Source: a virus. From it: 35,386 nucleotides of DNA. The notes below the pieces were generated by a model. It saw only the letters and a list, made by a program, of their open reading frames with translations, was not told the DNA's origin and searched no databases. This document shows positions 25,959 through 33,264 of this stretch, one piece after another (position 1 is the first letter of the stretch; each line of letters begins with the position of its first letter). Position numbers and translations under genes: made by a program. The stretch lies in IMG/VR virus record IMGVR_UViG_3300027128_000009, positions 1-35,386 of that record; one strand, written 5' to 3'.

Positions 25959-26789
25959 ATGGCTAGGCCACCATTTTTTATTAGAGAATTAAAGCGTCCT
26001 CCAAATGAGGATGGTGGATTTATATTTACACCTAAAAAACAATCTTTAAGACAAATAATAAATAATGGTTTTCAAGCTGAACGCGAGCTGTTCGCTCAAA
26101 ATCAAACAAGAATAACTGAAAAAAATCGTAATGAAAATAGAATCCTCAACTTATCAAATAATTTAGATTCTATAAGAACTTATTCTTGGCAAGCAATATT
26201 TGAATTTTCTTCAGATCAGGAAAGACTAGCTGGAGATATACCAATATTTACATTGGCTATAAAAAATATAGAATTTCCTAGCTATATACAAGACAAAACA
26301 AACTTATCCATAGACGGAAAAACTCTTGGTATATTATATGGTCTTAGTAGTGAAAAAACATTTAGACTAACTGTTCAGGATTTATATCGAGGAAATGGTT
26401 CTATTCTTGGTTATTTATTTAATAAACAGTATATACCTAATTCAGATGCTGTTGCGGGGGGATCGTTTAATTTAAGAATTCTTAAATATACTACAGATGG
26501 TGAACTATTTGAAATACTAGCCTTTAGTGGTTGTACAATTTTTGGATATAAATTAGGTAATTACGACTACCATAAAAATGAAATGCAAGAATATCTTTTA
26601 GAGATTTCGTATGATTCATTTATGCAGGCTCCATCAAATTACGCAGATAAAACTGTTAGTGAGATTATAAATATAGGTGTAGAAAGTATTAGGCCAGTTC
26701 CTTCATCATCTCGATCTAATACTGTAGAAACATCTACCGAGGGGCAGCAAAATAGTAATACGCCTTTTACTCCAACTAGTTCAAAATAA
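25959..26789 (+). CDS. Second tail-tube-like protein (tube initiator gp54-like or paralogue of gp19)
   Basis: 276 residues. A central part mirrors the tube protein: NLDSIRTYSWQAIFEF, IKNIEFPSYIQD, KTFRLTVQDLYRGNGS, YLLEISYDSFMQAP. It has an extra N-terminal arm of about 65 residues, Arg/Asn/Gln-rich, and a Ser/Thr-rich disordered tail. In T4 the baseplate proteins gp54 and gp48 share the tube fold and start tube growth, so a tube-initiator role is likely. An alternative is a minor tube component. It follows gp19 by six bases with a weak ribosome-binding site. A terminator follows. Confidence 0.65.
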   Translation: MARPPFFIRELKRPPNEDGGFIFTPKKQSLRQIINNGFQAERELFAQNQTRITEKNRNENRILNLSNNLDSIRTYSWQAIFEFSSDQERLAGDIPIFTLAIKNIEFPSYIQDKTNLSIDGKTLGILYGLSSEKTFRLTVQDLYRGNGSILGYLFNKQYIPNSDAVAGGSFNLRILKYTTDGELFEILAFSGCTIFGYKLGNYDYHKNEMQEYLLEISYDSFMQAPSNYADKTVSEIINIGVESIRPVPSSSRSNTVETSTEGQQNSNTPFTPTSSK

Positions 26790-26802
26790 ACTAACACTAT
26801 AA

Positions 26803-26813
26803 TATATATTATA
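26803..26813 (+). promoter_or_regulatory. Promoter-like motif TATATATTATA within a 16-bp palindrome
   Basis: TATAATATATATTATA at 26798-26813 is a perfect 16-bp palindrome. Its last 11 bases equal the motif at 22952. A start at about 26814-26820 would fall on the following hairpin. It could drive the 879-residue gene, whose ATG is only 33 bases further on. The function is inferred. Confidence 0.45.
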
Positions 26814-26842
26814 CCCACTCAGATTGACTGGGTGGGTTTTTT
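26814..26842 (+). terminator. Intrinsic terminator directly in front of a start codon
   Basis: CCCACTCAG (26814-26822) pairs with CTGGGTGGG (26828-26836), nine pairs with one G-T wobble and a 5-base loop, followed by six T. The next gene's ATG is at 26846. Upstream tail transcripts would stop here, yet the GGGTGGG arm is the only purine-rich element near the ATG, so the same hairpin is probably also the leader of the following gene. Confidence 0.8.
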
Positions 26843-26845
26843 AAT

Positions 26846-29485
26846 ATGGATTACTTTAAAGAATTATTAACTAGTTATCAAAAATTAAAGAAGCGGGAAT
26901 TCCGTGTTCCTGTATCTATTGACGAGGCAGTTCAATTAGATCCTCAGGCCAAGGCACTCGCGGATCAATACATAACGCAAGCTCAAAATGTACAAAACCA
27001 ACCTCCTCCAAATAATAAAATTACGGTTTCCCAAATTCCGGGAAGTCTTATTTGGATAGCGCAAGAAGGAAAAGCAAGAGGTCAGCCTGTATTTGATGGG
27101 TTTCCAAATGCTGGAGGAAGAGCATTGGCAGTAGCAGGAACTGGCAATGCTAAACAAAATTATAATGATTTTGTAAAGTTATTAACATCTGAGCAAGAAG
27201 GACAGCCAAAAGATAAAGGAGCAGAGCAACAAAATGCTCCCACTCAAGAATCACCAACCAATCAAGTAATAAGTGCGTCATGGCATAATCTGGGAAGCCA
27301 ACAATTAACTATATCGCTTGGTGATGTTGCCTTGGGGTTAAAAGAAAGAGGTACATTCTTCTCTTCTACAAAAAAAATGGCGGGATCATTTTTTAAATGG
27401 TTATCAGGAAGAAATCCAGAGTATGTTACTGATTATTTTCATTCTGGTTCTAATTATGATTTAGAAAAAAAGATAGAGAATGCCACAAACATAGATGGTA
27501 CTCCTTTATCAGATGAACAGAAGCAACAATTCTTAGAGACATTTAAAGAGTATTTAGATGTCTGCGAGAAGCTAGATAAAAATCCTAACAATCCATCATT
27601 ACATGAAGACCTACAAAACATAGCAAAAAAAATAGAATTTGGTGCAGGTAATGATAAAAGAAAAATGAGAATTAAAGTTGGTGTAGGGAATAATAACCAA
27701 CCAATTTATGCAACTATAGGCTGGGCGAAAGGATCAGGTAATGTAAAAGATACTAATATGCTTATGCATATTAATCTAAGTTACGAGGAGAAGGTTAAAG
27801 AGTGGGCTAAAAATCAAAACCCGCAAATTGATGAGGGGGAGCTAGAAGGTTTCTTACTTCCCGTTAGAAAAAGATTTACCGAGTTTTCAAAGAGCGTAGG
27901 CGCATACAATCAGATAGTTGGACGAATAGGTGAAGAAGTTCCTGTTATAGTCTCAAAGATGTTAAATGGATTACGGTATAAGACGGAGGGTGATATTGCT
28001 AGAGGTGAAGCGTCCATGGCTTCCGCTGCTAAGGATTTAATTAAATTAACAGAGGATTACAGATTTACATTGTTTGAAGCTCTTAGAATTGCAGATGAAT
28101 TTAAAACAGGGCAGATAGCAGTATTAGATCCAACACTAGCTCAAATAACTAACTTAGACGAATTACGGGGTGCAGCTAAAGAAACAATAAGCAAAAGTTT
28201 AGATACAATAAAAATGCAAATAGAACAGGAGTCAGGAATAAGTATGACTCCAGAAAATTTAGACAAATTAACATCCGCATTGGTAGACAACGCACTTGCT
28301 AAACTGATGAGGATTAATGTTATAATTCAAAATAAACTAAGACCTAATTCAATCATATCTGTTGGTGAAAACACTAGAAACGGAAAAAAGACTGACCATT
28401 TGTACACTTACAACACAGAGGAAGATGCTAAGAATGCAATAAGAGCTTTAGTAAAAAAGATGCCTAATGAATCAGACAAGAAATATGCTGCTAGATTAGA
28501 AGGCATGTACAAGAAGTTTATTTTGCCTACTTCCGCAGCAGAAAAGATGTATCCTGAAATTAAAGGGCAGAAGTATGATCCTAACGGCGTTGTTGTTCAT
28601 GTGGGCGTTAAAACTTCTATCGTTGAGGGTAGTGTAGTTGCGGGTACATCTTCCCCTAAACAAACCGATCAAAACTTTACACAAGATGTTACTCCACAAA
28701 TGCAAGCAATGTACAAGCGTATACAAAAAGAGCATGGGGTTCCTGAGTCTGAGGTAAGAGCTTTTTATGAACAGTGTGCTGATGCGCGTGCGAAGTTTGA
28801 TGATACAACTGACGCATTTAAAAAATGTAAGAAAAATGGAAAGTACAGAGAAGTACCTCCCTCGGTTGCAAAACTAGTTTTAACTCAATTGTCTGACGAT
28901 GAATCAAAAGCTAGATATGGTGCTAAATTAAACAGTGGTAAAATTACAGAAGATTTGTATCAAAAAATGTTAACCGAGTTACAGGATAAATCTGATTCAA
29001 TTCATTTAGATTCCATTAGAAATCTAGTTGGCTCAAAGGATGCAAATACTAAAAACAAAGGTATTGCTCTTTTAGATAGTTTAATATCTAATGCTGGTAA
29101 TGCTGAAGAAGTACCACAATTACTTGTTGCTGGAGTGTTAGGTACAGGTAATGTAAAAGTAGCTGATCAAAATAAATCAATGTCTGATCTTGTAAACGGA
29201 TTAAAAGATGGATCACTTAGATTAGATCCAGAATCAGATAACTTTGTGTTTCAAAGATGTTTAACTGATAATTGTGATGTTGGAGAACCAATAGCTAACT
29301 TTGCTTTAGCTGATGGTGGTTACACAATGAAGTTTGGTAGTCGCTATATTAAACAACAAAACAATGAACTTACTGGATCAGAGTCTGGTTACCTAGGAGA
29401 AGCTAAAAAACTTTATAATGATTTATTAAAATTGTTGTTTGAACAAAGAAAGTTAATTGATACAATCATTACTAAGTATCAGTAA
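26846..29485 (+). CDS. Large 879-residue hypothetical protein, possibly a virion protein
   Basis: No family recognised. It is hydrophilic and rich in Lys, Asn and Gln. The N-terminus MDYFKELLTSYQKLKKREF is a basic helix, followed by a Pro/Asn-rich linker (NQPPPNNKI). A globular part contains GSLIWIAQEGKARGQPVFDG (about residues 66-85) and FFKWLSGRNPEYVTDYFHSG near 190. Long helical segments fill 330-480, and two Cys pairs occur (QCADARAKF, KKCKKNG; CLTDNCD near 800). The C-terminus is a leucine-rich helix. Its position after the tail genes suggests a late structural or injected protein. The last seven bases overlap the end of the convergent nuclease gene. Confidence 0.45.
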   Translation: MDYFKELLTSYQKLKKREFRVPVSIDEAVQLDPQAKALADQYITQAQNVQNQPPPNNKITVSQIPGSLIWIAQEGKARGQPVFDGFPNAGGRALAVAGTGNAKQNYNDFVKLLTSEQEGQPKDKGAEQQNAPTQESPTNQVISASWHNLGSQQLTISLGDVALGLKERGTFFSSTKKMAGSFFKWLSGRNPEYVTDYFHSGSNYDLEKKIENATNIDGTPLSDEQKQQFLETFKEYLDVCEKLDKNPNNPSLHEDLQNIAKKIEFGAGNDKRKMRIKVGVGNNNQPIYATIGWAKGSGNVKDTNMLMHINLSYEEKVKEWAKNQNPQIDEGELEGFLLPVRKRFTEFSKSVGAYNQIVGRIGEEVPVIVSKMLNGLRYKTEGDIARGEASMASAAKDLIKLTEDYRFTLFEALRIADEFKTGQIAVLDPTLAQITNLDELRGAAKETISKSLDTIKMQIEQESGISMTPENLDKLTSALVDNALAKLMRINVIIQNKLRPNSIISVGENTRNGKKTDHLYTYNTEEDAKNAIRALVKKMPNESDKKYAARLEGMYKKFILPTSAAEKMYPEIKGQKYDPNGVVVHVGVKTSIVEGSVVAGTSSPKQTDQNFTQDVTPQMQAMYKRIQKEHGVPESEVRAFYEQCADARAKFDDTTDAFKKCKKNGKYREVPPSVAKLVLTQLSDDESKARYGAKLNSGKITEDLYQKMLTELQDKSDSIHLDSIRNLVGSKDANTKNKGIALLDSLISNAGNAEEVPQLLVAGVLGTGNVKVADQNKSMSDLVNGLKDGSLRLDPESDNFVFQRCLTDNCDVGEPIANFALADGGYTMKFGSRYIKQQNNELTGSESGYLGEAKKLYNDLLKLLFEQRKLIDTIITKYQ

Positions 29486-30021
29486 TGACTTATTAACCAG
29501 AATATAGCTTCTTTAGTGTATATACTTAATAACTCTTTTAGTTTTACTATTAAGTATTCATTTTTTAAAATTACATAATAGCTTAGATTGTTTAAAAACG
29601 GTTGATGGAATTTCTTGTAAGGTATGATGCACAAGATATCTTTTCTATCTTGTTGGAAGATAACCATTGGAATCTTTGCACACTTTTTAGCATCCCTGTC
29701 TGCTTGTTGTAAAGCCTCGTTGATTAAAGACTTAGATGTAAATGTTGATCCTATGTTTTCGCTGTTGTATCCTTTTTTACATTCAAGTACGAAACAGAAT
29801 TGTTGCGGTGTGATAAGATCTCCGTAGATCTGAAGATGCTTAGGTAGGCTATGTGTTGTGGCAAAGGCCCCAGATCCCGGCGTTGGCGCGAACTCTTCTG
29901 TCTCAAAGTGTTCATTAAACATCTGAGCAACTTTGCGCTGAAAGGTATTACCTTTATTCTTGCTGTTCAAACGCTTCTTTTTATTTTTAACTAGTTTGCT
30001 TAAGTCGTATTCGTCTTGCAT
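29479..30021 (-). CDS. PD-(D/E)XK nuclease, Holliday-junction-resolvase-like
   Basis: 180 residues. The start is a basic arm (KLVKNKKKRLNSKNKGN), then the helix FQRKVAQMFNEHF. TPGSGAFA at 47-54 follows, then GDLI with D68, and FVLECKKGY with E80 and K82. This is the GD...ExK layout of the PD-(D/E)XK fold, together with the TP-x-SGA loop typical of archaeal-Hjc-like and phage resolvase-type nucleases. The usual first Glu of the helix is Gln here (FQRK). It could resolve branched DNA before packaging, act in repair, or degrade host DNA. It is read on the minus strand, divergent from 30068, and converges on the 879-residue gene. Confidence 0.72.
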   Translation of the reverse strand: MQDEYDLSKLVKNKKKRLNSKNKGNTFQRKVAQMFNEHFETEEFAPTPGSGAFATTHSLPKHLQIYGDLITPQQFCFVLECKKGYNSENIGSTFTSKSLINEALQQADRDAKKCAKIPMVIFQQDRKDILCIIPYKKFHQPFLNNLSYYVILKNEYLIVKLKELLSIYTKEAIFWLISHY

Positions 30022-30040
30022 ATTTTTTTATTCCTATGTC

Positions 30041-30049
30041 CTATTATAG
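30041..30049 (-). promoter_or_regulatory. Promoter-like CTATAATAG in the divergent gap
   Basis: Read on the minus strand this is CTATAATAGG, with a sigma-70 type TATAAT about 21 bases before the nuclease ATG. The same ten bases occur on the plus strand in the other divergent gap at 31199-31208. No convincing TTGACA is placed upstream. On the plus strand it reads TATTATAG ahead of the 30068 gene, so it may serve both directions. Confidence 0.4.
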
Positions 30050-30067
30050 TGCTAGGAGGTTTCCAAA

Positions 30068-30478
30068 ATGGAAACAACAAACACCACACAACCTTTAAAT
30101 CCTACTTTAGTAAAAAAAATGTCATCATCTGAAAGAATAAAAGTTTCTTTCACTGATACAAAAAGTAAAGTAGAATTTAAAAACAAAGGCCACAAGGAAG
30201 GTCGTATGAAGATAACACTTAAATTTGGAAAAGATGAATCTGAAGGTTTTTTGAATTTCTGTCGTCTAGCAAAACCCGATAACATGGGTCAGGATGATTT
30301 TGCCAAGTTCTTATTCTACAAGGGAGTACAAGCCTTGCAACAAGACTTTGCTCAAAAGGTAGAGGATTACAAGAAAGAACATCCTGAAGAATTTGCAAAG
30401 GTTCAAGCAGAGATGGATGAAGTTATGGCTAACACAAAAGGCTCCGTTACAGTTGCTGAAGAAGCACCTAAACTATGA
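30068..30478 (+). CDS. Small hypothetical early/middle protein
   Basis: 136 residues, charged. It has a perfect AGGAGG ribosome-binding site nine bases before the ATG. Predicted strands (RIKVSFTDTKSKVEFKN, GRMKITLKFGK) are followed by helices (FLNFCRLAKPD, FAKFLFYKGVQALQQDFAQK, HPEEFAKVQAEMDEVM). The last part looks like an amphipathic helix. I recognise no family. It could be a small regulator or binding protein; its ATGA-type overlap with the following thioredoxin-like gene suggests a shared unit. Function unknown. Confidence 0.5.
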   Translation: METTNTTQPLNPTLVKKMSSSERIKVSFTDTKSKVEFKNKGHKEGRMKITLKFGKDESEGFLNFCRLAKPDNMGQDDFAKFLFYKGVQALQQDFAQKVEDYKKEHPEEFAKVQAEMDEVMANTKGSVTVAEEAPKL

Positions 30479-30837
30479 TGGAACTCGTTCAGATAAAAAA
30501 TAATAACCATCTATTTAAATCCATTAGGCAGATACAGGCTCAGAAGGATAAAAGCGATTTCGCTGTGTTCTTTAAGTCGCCTTGGGATGACAGATGTAAT
30601 TATATTTTAGATCAGTTACAAAAACCCGGGAATGACGCATTCTCGACAGTCTTTTTAATTGATACTTTCGAGACACCCGAGCTTTTTACGGAAGTTGATA
30701 AAAACTTCCCATGCACATCTGTTCCGTTATGTTACTTCTATGTAAATAGAAAAAAACTAAGAGATTACAAGGTCTTCACAGAAGTTTTACCTTCTAGAAT
30801 TCTTTGGACTTTCGGGATTGACGAGAACGATTACTGA
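30475..30837 (+). CDS. Thioredoxin-fold-like protein with degenerate active site
   Basis: 120 residues. DFAVFFKSPWDDRCNYIL (about residues 28-45) resembles the beta-strand plus active-site helix of thioredoxin (F-x-A-P-W-C-G-P-C), but reads S-P-W-D-D-R-C, keeping only the second Cys. VFLIDTFETPELF follows as the next strand/helix. TSVPLCYFYVNRK near 86 looks like the cis-Pro strand. If correct, this is a non-redox or monothiol thioredoxin-like protein; T7 uses host thioredoxin as a polymerase processivity factor, but any link to the PolA here is speculation. Its 3' end overlaps the late sigma gene on the other strand by 51 bases. Confidence 0.5.
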   Translation: MMELVQIKNNNHLFKSIRQIQAQKDKSDFAVFFKSPWDDRCNYILDQLQKPGNDAFSTVFLIDTFETPELFTEVDKNFPCTSVPLCYFYVNRKKLRDYKVFTEVLPSRILWTFGIDENDY

Positions 30838-31194
30838 TGAATCTTTGCGGATCTCAAAAAGGTCCGCAATTTTTTTATCATATTTTTTCCGTTTGGTGTA
30901 AACTAGGCGGAGGTTATTTAAAATAACCGTTGTAAAATAATTAAAGGCACTACCATGGTTCGGGTCAAAGTTTTTAAGTTTCTTTATAATTAATAAGAAA
31001 CACTCTTGTTTGGCATCGTCAAGGTCCACATCAAACTTAAATGACTCTAGGATAGTTCCTATTAAAATATCAAATAAGGCCATTAACTCATCCTCGTATG
31101 GGTTGGGGCCTTTTTTCCGTTTTTTCTTATCGTATTTGAGGTATAATACGATCAACTCCTCAAACCGCTTGTTATCAAGATAATATTTACTCAT
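30787..31194 (-). CDS. 55: Late-transcription sigma factor, T4 gp55-like
   Basis: 135 residues. Residues 58-107 resemble sigma region 2: DLDDAKQECFLLIIKKLKNF, DPNHGSAFNYFTTVIL, NNLRLVYTKRKKYDKK. T4 gp55 has the same pattern (KGLHNFD, PHAYITQ, RIKKERKE). gp55 directs RNA polymerase to TATAAATA promoters, and one lies at 14234. T4 gp55 is 185 residues and ends in a hydrophobic clamp-binding tail (SLDFLYE). This protein ends ...VLVNPESPKNSRR and shows no such tail. A basic linker KKKRKKGP sits at 23-30. The gene is divergent from the polymerase operon. Confidence 0.75.
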   Translation of the reverse strand: MSKYYLDNKRFEELIVLYLKYDKKKRKKGPNPYEDELMALFDILIGTILESFKFDVDLDDAKQECFLLIIKKLKNFDPNHGSAFNYFTTVILNNLRLVYTKRKKYDKKIADLFEIRKDSSVIVLVNPESPKNSRR

Positions 31195-31198
31195 ACCC

Positions 31199-31208
31199 TA
31201 TAATAGGT
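31199..31208 (+). promoter_or_regulatory. Promoter-like CTATAATAGG in the sigma/polymerase divergent gap
   Basis: TATAAT lies at 31200-31205, 13 bases before the polymerase ATG, so a transcript would be almost leaderless. The identical 10-mer is found in the divergent gap at 30040-30049 (minus strand). The motif is nearly palindromic (CCTAT-A-ATAGG) and may therefore be an operator rather than a promoter, or both. No clear -35 box is seen. Confidence 0.4.
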
Positions 31209-31217
31209 AACTAAAGT

Positions 31218-32237
31218 ATGGTAGACCTTTTAGATCTCTATAAGAATAGAAAAAACTGCAATAATCCTGTCTGCCAAGGATGTTCTATTCTAGATAAGCC
31301 CAAGCCCATCCATGCCCATATGGATTACGCTGGAGCAGAGCAGACTGATGTTTTGTTCCTTATGGACTCCCTTCGTTGGGGAGGGTTTGAGATTACCAAT
31401 CTTTCCGACAAGGGTGAGGAAGCGGTCTTTAAAGGATATGTTAATCCGATAATTAAAAAGTACGCTGTAGCTGCTGCGATTAAGTGTCCAGATGTTAAGG
31501 AGGAGGATATGTCCCCCGCTAACATGGAGATCTGCCGAAACCATCTACAGGCTACGATAGATCAGTACAAGCCAAAGCTAATCTTTACCTGTGGCAACCT
31601 AGCCATGAAGATGCTTATTAAGAAGTCTGGCATCACTAACAAGCGGGGCAAGACTTTTGATTACAATGGTATTCCCGTCATCCCCATCCTGCACCCAGCC
31701 TCAGTATCCATTGAGCCAAAGCTCGTAACCCTCTTCCAGCAGGATATTCGTAACGGGTACAATAAGTATATCCTAAAGAAGGATAGTGAACTCATTGTTC
31801 CTTACGAGATCATAATGTCCCTAGAGCAGCTAGAGGAACTGTCCTTCTTATACGGACAGACTGACAACATTGCTGTAGACATTGAAACTACGGGCTTGGA
31901 TTTCAAAAAGGATTCCATCATGACGATAGCTATCTCCTACAAGCAGGATGGAGATTTAAAGCAAGCCATCATTCCTTACATCCACAAAGAATCTCCGTTT
32001 TCCGTAGAAGACCGTAAGCAGGTGGCTATTATACTAAACAAGATCTTCAACAACCCCAACAACAAGAAGATTCTACAGAACGCTAAGTTCGACCTGAAGT
32101 TCTTGTATGGGCAGGGGATCACATTTACGAATGTGTGGGACACTAAGCTAGTATCTCACTTTATCCGTGAAGACGCACCCAAGTCGTTGATGGATCTTGT
32201 TAAGCAATACTTCCCCGAGTACCTGAAGGAGTTCTGA
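31218..32237 (+). CDS. PolA fragment 1: UDG-like domain plus most of the 3'-5' exonuclease
   Basis: 339 residues. Residues 14-165 have the family-4 uracil-DNA-glycosylase layout. Candidate Fe-S cysteines are C14, C19 or C22, C90 and C106; LIFTCGNLAMKML, NKRGKTFDYNGIPVIP and the HPAS loop at 159-162 also fit. The usual GExPG water-activating motif is replaced by LFLMDSLRWGG, so glycosylase activity is doubtful. Residues 215-339 are the DEDD exonuclease: DIETTGL with D221/E223 and QNAKFDLKFL with D292. The frame stops after YFPEYLKEF, before motif III, which is in the next gene. Stop and next start overlap as TGATG. Phage PolA proteins with N-terminal UDG-type domains are known; the break here is unusual. 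Confidence 0.85.
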   Translation: MVDLLDLYKNRKNCNNPVCQGCSILDKPKPIHAHMDYAGAEQTDVLFLMDSLRWGGFEITNLSDKGEEAVFKGYVNPIIKKYAVAAAIKCPDVKEEDMSPANMEICRNHLQATIDQYKPKLIFTCGNLAMKMLIKKSGITNKRGKTFDYNGIPVIPILHPASVSIEPKLVTLFQQDIRNGYNKYILKKDSELIVPYEIIMSLEQLEELSFLYGQTDNIAVDIETTGLDFKKDSIMTIAISYKQDGDLKQAIIPYIHKESPFSVEDRKQVAIILNKIFNNPNNKKILQNAKFDLKFLYGQGITFTNVWDTKLVSHFIREDAPKSLMDLVKQYFPEYLKEF

Positions 32238-32713
32238 TGTTAACCGTTAAGGATCCCAAGAAGCAAAACTGGGCTGAGATGTCTCTCACCGAGTTGGCTG
32301 AAGGTAATGCACAAGATGCATTCTTCACTTGGAAGATCTTCCACTTGTTGGAGGATCAGCTTAAGGAGCTAGAGTTACATCACCTGTACGAGAATCTAAT
32401 TGCCCCCATGACCCCTGTATTTGCTGAAATCGAGTACAATGGTCTGGAGGTAGACTCAAGTACACTAGACAAACTTAATGCAGACCTAGAAGTTAAGATC
32501 ACTGGTAAGCATCAGGACATCAAAGCTATTCCAGAAGTGGCTGTGGAAGACAATATGAACTCCTCGGCTGACTTGGTAGACATCCTATTCACACGGGAAA
32601 ATAGTTTCCAACTGTATCCTCCTGTGAACACGGCAAAGGGGAAGCCATCAGTAAACTCAGAGTGTATAGAAATTTTGCTAGAGCAGATAGAAGATGAACT
32701 GGAGTCGAGATGA
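32237..32713 (+). CDS. PolA fragment 2: end of exonuclease and start of thumb
   Basis: 158 residues beginning MLTVKDPKKQNWAEM. GNAQDAFFTWKIF (residues 23-35) is exonuclease motif III with D27; the catalytic Tyr expected four residues before it is Gly (G23). APMTPVFAEIEYNGLEVD, NSSADLVDILFTREN and TAKGKPSVNSECIEIL are the first PolA polymerase segments (thumb start). The frame ends in QIEDELESR. The stop overlaps the next gene's ATG (ATGA), but that next gene is a dNMP kinase, not the rest of PolA. This fragment has no complete activity of its own and must associate with the products of 31218 and 33251. Confidence 0.82.
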   Translation: MLTVKDPKKQNWAEMSLTELAEGNAQDAFFTWKIFHLLEDQLKELELHHLYENLIAPMTPVFAEIEYNGLEVDSSTLDKLNADLEVKITGKHQDIKAIPEVAVEDNMNSSADLVDILFTRENSFQLYPPVNTAKGKPSVNSECIEILLEQIEDELESR

Positions 32714-33264
32714 AGTATACATTGTTATTAACAGGTAAGATGCGTGCAGGGAAGGACGAGCTTGCAAAGATTATGATTAAGCTCGATCCTTCTCTGCGCC
32801 GGATGGCATTTGCAGATGAGTTGAAGAGACTGTCGGCAGAAGTTTTAGGTATTCCTGTAGAAGATCTACACGATCCTGAAAAGAAAAAACTTTATAGGGA
32901 TAGGTTGATCTTTGGTGGTAACCTTGTCCGTGCGATAGCTCCTCATACTTGGGCAGACCATATCTACTACAGTGATGAATACCAGCAAAATAATGTAATC
33001 ATCACAGACGCTCGTTATCCAAACGAGATAGAGAACGGTAAGTTCCTTGCCAAGGATACGCATAGAAAGGTACTGGTTGTTCGGATTGAAGCATCTGATG
33101 AGATCCGTGAACAAAGAGGAGCCAACCCTGAGTTTGAGAAAGATGTATCTGAAATATCTTTAGATTCATATCCGTATGATGTCCGTATTCGTAATGAGAG
33201 CACAGTAGAGGAGCTAGAAAAAATAGCTGTTCAGCTCTATAATTACATCTATGGCAAGAACTGA
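32710..33264 (+). CDS. Deoxynucleoside monophosphate kinase, lying between PolA fragments
   Basis: 184 residues (T4 gp1, the dNMP kinase, has 241). It has a P-loop at 9-16 (GKMRAGKD), FADELKR at 34-40 and TDARYPNEIENG around 99-110, the D-x-R-x-x-x-E pattern of phage dNMP kinases. It phosphorylates dNMPs to dNDPs with ATP, feeding the polymerase. The start overlaps PolA fragment 2 by ATGA, and its last 14 bases overlap the start of PolA fragment 3. There is no intron or intein sequence around it. The family call is good; substrate range cannot be read from sequence. Confidence 0.85.
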   Translation: MKYTLLLTGKMRAGKDELAKIMIKLDPSLRRMAFADELKRLSAEVLGIPVEDLHDPEKKKLYRDRLIFGGNLVRAIAPHTWADHIYYSDEYQQNNVIITDARYPNEIENGKFLAKDTHRKVLVVRIEASDEIREQRGANPEFEKDVSEISLDSYPYDVRIRNESTVEELEKIAVQLYNYIYGKN

